Of a DNA stretch of 27,549 nt, positions 1 through 6,796 are shown in pieces. Location: the IMG/VR virus record IMGVR_UViG_3300030333_000339, positions 1-27,549 of that record; one strand, given 5' to 3'. Numbering within the stretch: position 1 is the stretch's first letter; every line of letters starts with the position of its first letter. The notes under the pieces were generated by a model. It was not told where the DNA came from. It did no database searches and saw only the letters and a program-made list of their open reading frames with translations. Source of the stretch: a virus. Position numbers and translations under genes: made by a program.

Positions 1-132
1 ACAACGCCTGTCATGGCAACAACAACAGATCCTTATATGACAATTAAGGTTGAAGGATCGGCAAACGTCAACATAGGTTGGGCGGCTAGTGTTCATTTAT
101 ACGAAAACAAATTAAATTCTTTAACATTCTAA
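1..132 (+). CDS. C-terminal fragment of a tail fibre-like structural protein (5' end cut off)
   Basis: Frame 1 is open from the first base to the TAA at 130-132 and gives 43 residues without a start, so the gene begins outside the window. The fragment contains PYMTIKVEGSANVNIGW followed by a short tail ending in NSLTF. This alternating, Gly/Val/Asn-rich pattern looks like the end of a beta-rich phage structural protein. The tape-measure gene starts 10 bases downstream. From memory of related marine phage proteins it fits the C-terminus of the same protein whose N-terminal part lies at the right end of the window (27119-27549). That link is inference. Confidence 0.6.
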   Translation, partial: TTPVMATTTDPYMTIKVEGSANVNIGWAASVHLYENKLNSLTF

Positions 133-142
133 ACAAAACAAT

Positions 143-1753
143 ATGGCAGATTTAAATTTTAATGTAGGTGCAAATGTAGGGGGGGCTCAAAAAGCCATTG
201 ACGGATTTACAGGCGGTGCTATGTCAAAACTACAAGGTGTTACAGGTATGTTTACCAAAATGAATGCAGGGATAACAAAAACAGGAGTTGCGTCAAAGGG
301 TGCATTTGCAATAATGAAAAGAGCTATTATAGCAACAGGTATAGGTGCTTTATTAATAGCAATAACAAGTTTAATATCATATTTTAAAAACACACAACAA
401 GGTGCAGATAAACTTGCAAGAGCAACAGCAGGAGTAGGGGCTGCAATAGCAGTTATTACAGATAGAATGTCAGCAGTAGGTGAAGTATTAGTAAACGCAT
501 TTAGCAACCCTAAACAAGCTATTAAAGATTTATGGGAAGCACTTAAAAAAAATATAGTTAATCGTTTAACAGGTTTAATAGATCAATTCAAAGCATTTGG
601 TAAAATTTTAAAAGGTGTATTTACTTTTGATTGGGATACAATTAAAGAGGGTGCAGCAGAATCAGGTACAGCTATAACACAAATTGTTACAGGTATGGAC
701 ACCGAACAACAAAAAAAGTTTGCTGACGGTTTTAGAGGTATAACTAACGAAATAGTAGAAGAAACAAAAGCAGCTATGCGGTTAAAAGGAGTTTTACAAG
801 AATTACGTGAAGCAGAACTTGACATGATAACAGTAAAAGCAAAAATGCGGCAACAAGTAGCAAAAGCACGACTTGACGCTATGGATGAAACTAAGTCAGA
901 AGAAACAAGATTAAAAGCGCTAGGTAAGGTAGCTAAAATGGAAGAAGAACATACAAAAGATTTAATTGCTTTACAAAAGCAAAAGATTAAAGCTATGCAA
1001 GAAGAAATAGACTTAGGTAATTCTTTGCACCCTGAATTTGTTGCACTAGAAAACGAAAAAGCTGCGTTGATTGATCTACAAACAAAGTCTTTTATGACAC
1101 AAAAAAGAATACAAGGTGAAGTTGAAGCGTTGACTATTCAATTAACAGCTAAACAAAATAAAAGAAATAAATTAATGGCTGAAGCAGGTAAAATCTTTGA
1201 CGAAGAGGAATTATTAAGATTTGTTCAAATGGAAGATAAGAAACTAGAAGCTGCCGTGAATAGACGTAAACAAGATTTAAAAGACAAAAAGAAAAATGAC
1301 AAAGAAAAAGAAAAACTAGACGCAGCAAAACAAAAAGCGGAAGACGATTTAATAAAAGGTGGATTTGCATTAGCCAAACGAATAGGTGGTGAAAATAGTA
1401 AAATACAAAAAGGACTTGCTGTTGCAGAAACAATCTTTAATACACAAAAAGCAGTAATGAAAGCACACGCAGAAGTACCCGTTCCTTTTAACATACCTGC
1501 GGCTATATTAATGGGCTTACAAGGTGCAGCAGCAGTACAAAAAATACTATCAACAAACCCTGAAACAGCAAGTAGCACATCTGCACCACAAGTAGGAACA
1601 GGTGGTGGCGCACCTGCACCTATGATGACATCAGGCGCATTTACTTTAGGTCAAGGACTAGAACCTGAACCTGTAAAAGCATTTGTAGTTACAGATGAAA
1701 TGACGGACAGTCAAACACAATTAGCAGATATAAGACGTAGAGCAACAATTTAA
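143..1753 (+). CDS. Short tail tape-measure-like protein
   Basis: This 536-residue protein has the layout of a phage tail length tape measure. A Gly/Ala/Lys-rich N-terminus is followed by a hydrophobic segment at about residues 61-80 (ATGIGALLIAITSLISY). A long charged helical, probably coiled-coil, part spans about 200-400. A second helical hydrophobic region runs from about 425 to 475 (GLAVAETIFNTQKAV, later ILMGLQGAAAVQKIL), and the C-terminus is Ala/Thr/Pro-rich. Tape measures set tail length and line the tail tube. At about 0.15 nm per residue this one would predict a tail near 80 nm, which is short. It sits after the fibre-like gene and before the protease rather than directly behind the tail chaperone, which is an unusual position. 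The call rests on composition and segment order, with no catalytic motif. Confidence 0.75.
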   Translation: MADLNFNVGANVGGAQKAIDGFTGGAMSKLQGVTGMFTKMNAGITKTGVASKGAFAIMKRAIIATGIGALLIAITSLISYFKNTQQGADKLARATAGVGAAIAVITDRMSAVGEVLVNAFSNPKQAIKDLWEALKKNIVNRLTGLIDQFKAFGKILKGVFTFDWDTIKEGAAESGTAITQIVTGMDTEQQKKFADGFRGITNEIVEETKAAMRLKGVLQELREAELDMITVKAKMRQQVAKARLDAMDETKSEETRLKALGKVAKMEEEHTKDLIALQKQKIKAMQEEIDLGNSLHPEFVALENEKAALIDLQTKSFMTQKRIQGEVEALTIQLTAKQNKRNKLMAEAGKIFDEEELLRFVQMEDKKLEAAVNRRKQDLKDKKKNDKEKEKLDAAKQKAEDDLIKGGFALAKRIGGENSKIQKGLAVAETIFNTQKAVMKAHAEVPVPFNIPAAILMGLQGAAAVQKILSTNPETASSTSAPQVGTGGGAPAPMMTSGAFTLGQGLEPEPVKAFVVTDEMTDSQTQLADIRRRATI

Positions 1754-1775
1754 AATCAAACAATTAAAAAAATTA

Positions 1776-1786
1776 TATATACTTTA
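1776..1786 (+). promoter_or_regulatory. Copy 1 of TATATACT intergenic motif, candidate promoter
   Basis: TATATACTTTA ends two bases before the ATG of the protease gene, in the 35-base gap after the tape-measure gene. The same 8-mer occurs in four other gaps. If it is a -10-type element, the transcript would be leaderless or nearly so. No convincing -33/-35 partner was seen. Confidence 0.45.
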
Positions 1787-1788
1787 AT

Positions 1789-2682
1789 ATGGAAAATACT
1801 ACTAAAATAACAGAACTTGTAATTAGTGACGAAAACGAAGAACTATCTATTGACGCAATATCGCTAGTTACTAGCCCTGCGATAGAAGTTGACTTTGTGT
1901 TCTTTGGAAAAGAAAAAAACAATTTGACATTCTCAAAAGTTGACGAAGAAAAAAGAATGCTAATTAGCCCTGCCTTAATACCTAACAAATCTATTTTCCG
2001 TTATGATCCAAATACAGACAGTGAGTATTATGTCTTCTTCTCAAAAGATACGGTGCGCAAAGCAAGTGAGTTATATTTAAAACATAACAACCACCACAAA
2101 GCCACATATCAACATCAAGATAGAGTAGCAGGAGTTTTAACAGTTGAATCTTGGATAAAAGAAGGCAAACAAGACAAGTCAAATTTATATGGCTTTGATT
2201 TACCAATAGGAACATGGTTTGTTAAGATGAAGATAGAAAATGATGAACTATGGGATAGAATTAAAAGTGGGGAATTAAAAGGATTAAGCATAGAAGGATA
2301 TTTTGTTGATCGTATGGAAGCTATGTCAAAACCTGTTTATTCTGACGATCAGATCTTACAAGAACTAGCTGAAATGTTAAACTTAAAAAGCTACACAGAT
2401 TATCCAAAGGGTGCAAGTCAAAATTCAGAACGAGCATTGATAGAAAACGAAAGACTAGGTAGAAAAGCAACAGCAACAGGACTTCAAAAAGGTCGCAAAA
2501 TAGCTTCTAAAAGTGGACTAAGTTTAAAGACTATTAAAAACATTTTTAATTACCTTAAAAACGCTAAAAAGAGCAATACGGATGATTGGAACGACTACGG
2601 AACAATAGCATACAACTTATATGGGGGCGATGTAATGTACCGTTGGTGTAAAAAAATACTTGAAAATCAAACAAGCAAATAA
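1789..2682 (+). CDS. XkdF-like prohead protease with a C-terminal YP-type domain
   Basis: Residues about 20-175 match the pattern of the XkdF putative serine protease family of phage heads: ISPALIPNKSIFRYD, then YYVFFSKDTVRKA, a His-rich HNNHHKATYQHQ segment (100-110), and KGLSIEGYF with a candidate nucleophile Ser167. Such proteases mature the capsid by cleaving scaffold and capsid precursors. The place directly before scaffold and capsid genes agrees. Residues about 199-297 form a second domain starting LKSYTDYPKGASQNSERA and ending in YNLYGGDVMYRW. A better-preserved copy of that domain is a separate gene at 21501-21851. The copy here lacks the Cys residues found in the stand-alone version. 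The protease call is strong; the catalytic residues are inferred. Confidence 0.8.
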   Translation: MENTTKITELVISDENEELSIDAISLVTSPAIEVDFVFFGKEKNNLTFSKVDEEKRMLISPALIPNKSIFRYDPNTDSEYYVFFSKDTVRKASELYLKHNNHHKATYQHQDRVAGVLTVESWIKEGKQDKSNLYGFDLPIGTWFVKMKIENDELWDRIKSGELKGLSIEGYFVDRMEAMSKPVYSDDQILQELAEMLNLKSYTDYPKGASQNSERALIENERLGRKATATGLQKGRKIASKSGLSLKTIKNIFNYLKNAKKSNTDDWNDYGTIAYNLYGGDVMYRWCKKILENQTSK

Positions 2683-2686
2683 TTAC

Positions 2687-2696
2687 TATATACTTA
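2687..2696 (+). promoter_or_regulatory. Copy 2 of TATATACT motif upstream of scaffold and capsid genes
   Basis: TATATACTTA lies in the 44-base gap between protease and scaffold genes. It is 30 bases before the scaffold ATG, so here it would leave a short leader, unlike copies 1, 3 and 5. A promoter at this place would boost scaffold and capsid expression. Confidence 0.4.
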
Positions 2697-2726
2697 TGTA
2701 TAAAACCTTGAAAAAAAATTACCATT

Positions 2727-3416
2727 ATGGATTTAAAAACACGCATTAAAGTAGCACTAGGCATTGAGCCAGAAACAGAAGAAATAAAACTAGAGTATCA
2801 AAATAAATTGGTTGACGGAACAATTATTGTATCAACAGCAGATGAATTGGCAGCAGGTGTTGACATCGCAATTTTAACTGAAGACGGAACTACAATGCCA
2901 CTTCCTGTTGGAAAATATGAAACAGAAGACGGTGTTGGTTTTAGCGTTGAAGAAGACGGTATTGTTGCTGAGATCTACGAAGACGAAGCAGTTGAAGAAG
3001 AGGAAGAAGTTGAGGAAGTTGCTGAAGTTGAAGAAGAAGAACTAACAACAGAAGACGCACAACCTAAAAAAGTCAAAAGAACTGAAGAGTACGAATTTGA
3101 CAAAGAAGGACTTATTAATGAAATAGGTGCAGTTGTTAAAGAACTTTTAGCAGAAGTTAAATCTGATTTAGAAAGATTAGACGCAGAACTAAAAGACATG
3201 AAAGGCGAAAATGAAGACCTTAAAAACGAAGTAGAATTAGCAGAAACAGAAAAAGCAGAACTACAAGCACAAGTTGTAGAGTTATCAAAAGAACCTGCTG
3301 AAAAACCTGTTGAAGTTAACAAATTTAAAGACTTAAAAAAACCAAAACTATCTAACAAAAACTATAACGAGTTAACAAAAAAAGAAAAGTATTGGTACAA
3401 TATAGAAAATAGATAA
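2727..3416 (+). CDS. Acidic coiled-coil protein, probable head scaffolding protein
   Basis: The 229-residue product begins with a compact beta-looking domain (residues about 20-85, with IIVSTADELAAGVDIAILTE and PLPVGKYETEDG). A strongly acidic stretch of mostly Glu and Val follows at about 88-110. A long Lys/Glu-rich helix at about 125-195 has coiled-coil spacing (ELLAEVKSDLERLDAEL). The C-terminus is basic (KKPKLSNKNYNELTKK). Scaffolding proteins are typically acidic, helical and end in a basic capsid-binding tail. The location between a prohead protease and the major capsid gene is the classical one. The assignment comes from position and composition, since scaffold sequences are poorly conserved. 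Confidence 0.7.
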   Translation: MDLKTRIKVALGIEPETEEIKLEYQNKLVDGTIIVSTADELAAGVDIAILTEDGTTMPLPVGKYETEDGVGFSVEEDGIVAEIYEDEAVEEEEEVEEVAEVEEEELTTEDAQPKKVKRTEEYEFDKEGLINEIGAVVKELLAEVKSDLERLDAELKDMKGENEDLKNEVELAETEKAELQAQVVELSKEPAEKPVEVNKFKDLKKPKLSNKNYNELTKKEKYWYNIENR

Positions 3417-3447
3417 AAAAATAATTAACTAAAAAAAAGAAGAAAAA

Positions 3448-4305
3448 ATGGCATTAACTATTACTTCAAGCAGCTATAACGGAATCCACGCAGGTGCATA
3501 CGTTTCAGCAGCTTTAAAAACAGCAGCTTCTTTGGATTATCTAACTATTAGAGATAGCGTTAATCACAAAGAGGTAATTAACAAAGTAGCAGGTGCGAAT
3601 TTAGTAAAAGACGCAACTTGTGATTTTACAGAAAATTCAGCAACCCTCACCCTCACTGAATCGGTACTTTTTGTCGAGCCCTTTCAAGTTAACATAGATG
3701 TTTGTAAAAAAACAATGTTGGCTGATTGGTCTTATCATCAAGAAGATGACTTTATGGCTTACGCTGTAAGTTACCTAACAGACTCTATTGCAGACAGTAT
3801 AGAACACAGTATATGGCAAGGAACTACAGGAACATCAGGACAGTTTGATAAATTGGCAACGGGATCAATGACAGCTTCAAGTGCATCCGCAGCTTATACG
3901 TCAGCAAATATAATTGCTAACTTACAACAATTAGCAGCAGACATTCCTGCTAATGTTTACGGTAAAGAAGATTTATACATATACATGAACAAAAAACAGT
4001 ATAGATTTTACATCGCTGCAATTTCAGCTTTATCTGCATTTCCTTTTAATCACATGGGGCAATATACTCCAGAATTTGAAGGTATAAAAATCGCTGTTTG
4101 TCCAGGTATCGCAGACAACCAAATGTTTGCAGGTGAGAAAGGAAACGCATTCTTTGGAACATCAACAGGAATTGACATGGATTATACTCAAGTTAAAGTT
4201 TTAGACATGGAAAATCTTGACGGTAGCAACAACGTAAGAATGGTAGCTAAATGGACAGCAGGAGTACAAACAGGTGTAGCATCTGACTTTACTTTTCAAT
4301 CTTAA
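3448..4305 (+). CDS. Major capsid protein (HK97-type fold expected)
   Basis: A 285-residue protein directly after protease and scaffold genes, which is the standard place for the major head subunit. Recognisable stretches include EPFQVNIDVCKKTMLADW near residues 77-94, DDFMAYAVSYLTDSIADSIEHSIW in the middle helix region, and a C-terminal half with ALSAFPFNHMGQYTPEFEGIKI. These resemble capsid proteins of Bacteroidetes phages as I remember them. The length is at the small end for HK97-fold subunits. The gene is followed by a stable hairpin, not a terminator, before the tail-tube-like gene. The family call is from resemblance and position; the fold cannot be proved here. Confidence 0.8.
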   Translation: MALTITSSSYNGIHAGAYVSAALKTAASLDYLTIRDSVNHKEVINKVAGANLVKDATCDFTENSATLTLTESVLFVEPFQVNIDVCKKTMLADWSYHQEDDFMAYAVSYLTDSIADSIEHSIWQGTTGTSGQFDKLATGSMTASSASAAYTSANIIANLQQLAADIPANVYGKEDLYIYMNKKQYRFYIAAISALSAFPFNHMGQYTPEFEGIKIAVCPGIADNQMFAGEKGNAFFGTSTGIDMDYTQVKVLDMENLDGSNNVRMVAKWTAGVQTGVASDFTFQS

Positions 4306-4322
4306 TAATTAACTAGACACTA

Positions 4323-4344
4323 GGATAGGGGGCAACCTCTATCC
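4323..4344 (+). promoter_or_regulatory. Stable hairpin with GNRA loop between capsid and tail-tube genes
   Basis: GGATAGGGG (4323-4331) pairs with CCTCTATCC (4336-4344) over nine positions with one G-U pair, and the loop GCAA is a GNRA tetraloop. No T-run follows, so it is not a typical intrinsic terminator. It more likely protects the 3' end of the capsid message or marks a processing site. Confidence 0.6.
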
Positions 4345-4368
4345 AAATGTCACAAAAAGAAAACTACT

Positions 4369-4932
4369 ATGGCTTGTAATTTAACAAAAGGAAGAAATAT
4401 CACATGTCGTGACGGCATTGGCGGAATCAAAGCCGTTTATTTCGTACAACATGATGAGTTAACTTCGTATGTAGCAGCTAGTGGTGAATTAACAGACCTT
4501 GATTTAGGTTCAGGTGACGATATTTATAAATATATTTTAAAACGTGGTACAGGCAGTATTACAGAAACGGTAACGGGTAATAGTGAGAACGGAACTGTTT
4601 TCTACACTCATTCTTGTAATATCAAACTTCACGATTTAACAAAAGAAGATCAGAACGAAATTAAACTTTTAGCACAACAACGTTTAGTTGTTTTTGCTGA
4701 ACTTAATCAACTATCTTCAGGCGGTAAAAATAAAATCGTTGCTTTAGGATTGGATAACGGTATGGAATTAACAACAGCAACAAACACATCAGGTGTTGCT
4801 TTAGGGGATATGTCAGGTTATGACATCACTCTAGAAGCACAAGAACCAAACCCTATGCAGTTAGTGGCTGACTATACAACTACTCCGTTTGACAATGGTG
4901 CTTTCACATTCAACGCAGTTGTTCAAAATTAG
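4369..4932 (+). CDS. Tail tube-like major tail protein
   Basis: The 187-residue product starts MACNLTKGRNITCRDGIGGIKAVYF, with later segments YILKRGTGSITETVTGN, HDLTKEDQNEIKLLAQQRLVVF and GYDITLEAQEPNPM. The alternating beta pattern with one central helix fits the tail-tube barrel fold. Similar proteins follow the capsid gene in Bacteroidetes phages as far as I recall. It would form the tube around the tape measure in the phage tail. The gene is the last one before a strong terminator, so it shares a transcript with capsid and scaffold genes. The alternative is another virion structural role. The homology is by eye only. Confidence 0.6.
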   Translation: MACNLTKGRNITCRDGIGGIKAVYFVQHDELTSYVAASGELTDLDLGSGDDIYKYILKRGTGSITETVTGNSENGTVFYTHSCNIKLHDLTKEDQNEIKLLAQQRLVVFAELNQLSSGGKNKIVALGLDNGMELTTATNTSGVALGDMSGYDITLEAQEPNPMQLVADYTTTPFDNGAFTFNAVVQN

Positions 4933-4955
4933 CAAATAGATTATATCTAATAATT

Positions 4956-4981
4956 AAAGGGTGTTTTTACACCCTTTTTTT
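4956..4981 (+). terminator. Intrinsic transcription terminator
   Basis: AAAGGGTGT (4956-4964) and ACACCCTTT (4969-4977) form a perfect 9-bp stem with a TTTT loop, followed directly by a T-run to 4981. It ends the protease-scaffold-capsid-tail tube block and lies 29 bases before a TATATACT motif, which suggests that transcription restarts there. Confidence 0.9.
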
Positions 4982-5009
4982 ATTGGAATACAAACAAAAT
5001 AAACTTTTT

Positions 5010-5020
5010 TATATACTTTA
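5010..5020 (+). promoter_or_regulatory. Copy 3 of TATATACT motif after the terminator, candidate promoter
   Basis: TATATACTTTA lies just downstream of the terminator and ends two bases before the ATG at 5023, the same spacing as copy 1. A restart of transcription is needed here for the accessory structural, portal and lysis genes. This makes it the best contextual support for promoter function. Confidence 0.55.
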
Positions 5021-5022
5021 GT

Positions 5023-5520
5023 ATGTTACACATAACTTACGGATCAAACGCAACCTTTTATGTCACTACGGAAGAAAAAAGAATTGATACTTCGGTTGCT
5101 TCGGCACGTATTAGACTTCTTTTTAAGTTTATAAACGACATGACAGGCACAACAAAGTACGCATACGGAACAAGCACTTCGCATAATGACGCAAATAGAA
5201 TCTATCAACGTTATACGTCTGTCTTGATCTCACACAATACAAGTGAAGACGTATTTACAGGCAAAGTAAACTTTAAACCTTATGGATATTGGAAGTATGA
5301 AATTTACGAAGTTAGTTTTAATGGAACTGTACCGACACTAACAACAGCTACAGCACCTATAAACGAATCAGACGCAGCAAACGATACATCAGGAGTACAC
5401 GGAGTAGTTAAAGGAAAGGTAGAAGAAGGTAAACTATATGTAACAGAAACATCAGGATCGGAACAAGTAAGATACACAGAACATACAGAAACAACAACAA
5501 ATTATTTATATACAAATTAA
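5023..5520 (+). CDS. Virion structural protein of unknown role
   Basis: The 165-residue product is beta-rich with few helices, containing ASARIRLLFKF, YQRYTSVLISHNTSED, and FKPYGYWKYEIYEVSF. This pattern of a field of strands with a Tyr-rich YWKYEIYEV core occurs in structural proteins of Bacteroidetes phages as I recall them. A function such as head decoration or neck protein cannot be chosen from sequence. It is the first gene after a terminator and a promoter candidate, and the next start is only six bases after its stop, so it leads the accessory structural and portal operon. Confidence 0.6.
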   Translation: MLHITYGSNATFYVTTEEKRIDTSVASARIRLLFKFINDMTGTTKYAYGTSTSHNDANRIYQRYTSVLISHNTSEDVFTGKVNFKPYGYWKYEIYEVSFNGTVPTLTTATAPINESDAANDTSGVHGVVKGKVEEGKLYVTETSGSEQVRYTEHTETTTNYLYTN

Positions 5521-5526
5521 AACATT

Positions 5527-5826
5527 ATGAGTTTAGTAGACAGTAGTAATACATTATTAAGAGAGCAACTTGGAAAAGGTAAAGTAGATATTTTTACAAC
5601 AGATGATATGTCAACAAAAGACTATTATTGTGTGTATTTTCCTGTTGCATCAGTCATTTCAAGCATAACAGTAGGTAATGCAAGCGGATCTGCGGACACA
5701 AACCCTAACAAACTTCATACCACCGTACCTGCGGGAACAACATTGTTCATGCGAATTACAGGCATACAACTTTCGAGTGGTATTGGAATTGGGTACATGG
5801 AATCTGACGAAAGAACAGGACAGTAA
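5527..5826 (+). CDS. Small beta-rich hypothetical structural protein
   Basis: A 99-residue protein I do not recognise. The central part (CVYFPVASVISSITVGNAS and TVPAGTTLFMRITGIQL) reads as beta strands. The end (GIGIGYMESDERTGQ) is flexible. It lacks Cys clusters, signal peptide and membrane segments. The stop TAA shares its last A with the ATG of the LamG gene (TAATG), so the two are probably co-translated. A small capsid-decorating or head-stabilising role would fit the context but is inference. Confidence 0.5.
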   Translation: MSLVDSSNTLLREQLGKGKVDIFTTDDMSTKDYYCVYFPVASVISSITVGNASGSADTNPNKLHTTVPAGTTLFMRITGIQLSSGIGIGYMESDERTGQ

Positions 5827-6569
5827 TGCTAAAACTAGGAAACAGTTTAAGTCTTTCAGCAGCAAAGACAACCTATTCTAATGACTTTTCGTTATCATTT
5901 GACGGAACAAATGACTACGTTGACTTAGACGCAGCAGCTTCTTCATTTACAGCTATATCAACAGAAGGTACAGTAGTAATATGGGCTAAAAGTTTAACTA
6001 CAACAGGATCAAAAACATTATTTAGAGCAAAGGTAGATACTAATAACGAGTTTTTTATTTTTTGGCATAATGCTTCAGACGAATGGCGGTTCACTTACAA
6101 AGCAGGTGGCACAGGAAAGAAAGTACAGTATTCAGCAGGAACAACTGACTCAGATAATGCTTGGCATTTATTTGCTATGACTTGGAGTGCTGACGGTGAC
6201 GTTTTAAAAGGATACGTTGACGGAACACAAGTAGGTAGTGACGTTGCTAGTTTAGGTACTTGGAGTGGTAACATAGCAGCAGTTGACGTAGGACAAAACA
6301 CTTCAGACGGTGCTTATTATAAAGGACTTTTAGATGAGTTTGCAATATGGAACGAACCCTTAACAGCAGCAGAAATCACAGCTATATATAATGGCGGTAG
6401 ATCTTCAATAGATTTAACTTCTAATTATGGTAATTATACAAGCGCAGCTAATTTAAAAGGTTATTGGCGTTTTAATGAAGGTACAGGTACAACAGCAATA
6501 GATCATTCACAAAATAATCTAGTTGGAACATTAACAAATGGAACAGCTTATTCAGTAACAACAATATAA
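5826..6569 (+). CDS. LamG/concanavalin-like lectin domain protein
   Basis: The 247-residue product carries a LamG jelly-roll domain at about residues 22-190. It opens with SLSFDGTNDYVDL, continues through TVVIWAKS and AWHLFAMTWSADG with GYVDGTQVGS, and closes with LLDEFAIWNEPLTAAEITAIY, the usual ending of these domains. The last 40 residues (LKGYWRFNEGTGTTAIDHS) look like the opening strand of a second copy. Such domains bind carbohydrates and are common on phage virions for weak adhesion to host glycans. There is no signal peptide, consistent with assembly on the particle. Placement between small structural genes and the portal suggests a head or neck decoration rather than a tail-tip fibre; that is inference. 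Confidence 0.8.
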   Translation: MLKLGNSLSLSAAKTTYSNDFSLSFDGTNDYVDLDAAASSFTAISTEGTVVIWAKSLTTTGSKTLFRAKVDTNNEFFIFWHNASDEWRFTYKAGGTGKKVQYSAGTTDSDNAWHLFAMTWSADGDVLKGYVDGTQVGSDVASLGTWSGNIAAVDVGQNTSDGAYYKGLLDEFAIWNEPLTAAEITAIYNGGRSSIDLTSNYGNYTSAANLKGYWRFNEGTGTTAIDHSQNNLVGTLTNGTAYSVTTI

Positions 6570-6793
6570 TGATAAACTACGTTATAATAAGAGCAGATGA
6601 GGTTGAAAATATAGACTTTTCACAAGTATTAGAAGACTCAGCAGAAACATTAAGATATTCGCTAGACTTTACTTTGACGTTTGTTAAATATAAAGGCGAA
6701 CAACCTTCATTTTTAGCAGGAAAGACAGAATACACTAACGCAGAAATGCTAGTAATACTTGCCACCGAAGATTGGTCGGCAGAAGAAGAATAA
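6569..6793 (+). CDS. Small acidic hypothetical protein
   Basis: A 74-residue protein of unknown function, joined to the LamG gene by a TAATG overlap and ending three bases before the portal gene. It has a central predicted strand region (LRYSLDFTLTFVKYKG) and a C-terminal helix with TEYTNAEMLVILATEDW. Short proteins with a similar T-x-x-E-hydrophobic-hydrophobic-L-x-T-x-x-W ending occur among structural genes of marine phages in my memory. No motif supports a specific role. It has no membrane segment. Confidence 0.5.
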   Translation: MINYVIIRADEVENIDFSQVLEDSAETLRYSLDFTLTFVKYKGEQPSFLAGKTEYTNAEMLVILATEDWSAEEE

Positions 6794-6796
6794 AAT

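Noticed and set aside
187-507. Minus-strand open frame opposite the tape measure
   Set aside because: Antisense shadow; the + frame is clearly coding and there is no other minus-strand gene.
1225-1578. Minus-strand open frame rich in Ser, Phe and Leu
   Set aside because: Mirrors Lys/Glu-rich codons of the coiled coil in the tape measure, so it is a shadow.
2975-3358. Minus-strand open frame with long Ser runs
   Set aside because: Reverse reading of the Glu-rich codons in the scaffold gene.
5678-5881. + strand 67-codon frame overlapping two genes
   Set aside because: It covers the end of one gene and the start of the LamG gene in another frame; those two frames are joined by TAATG and are the better candidates.
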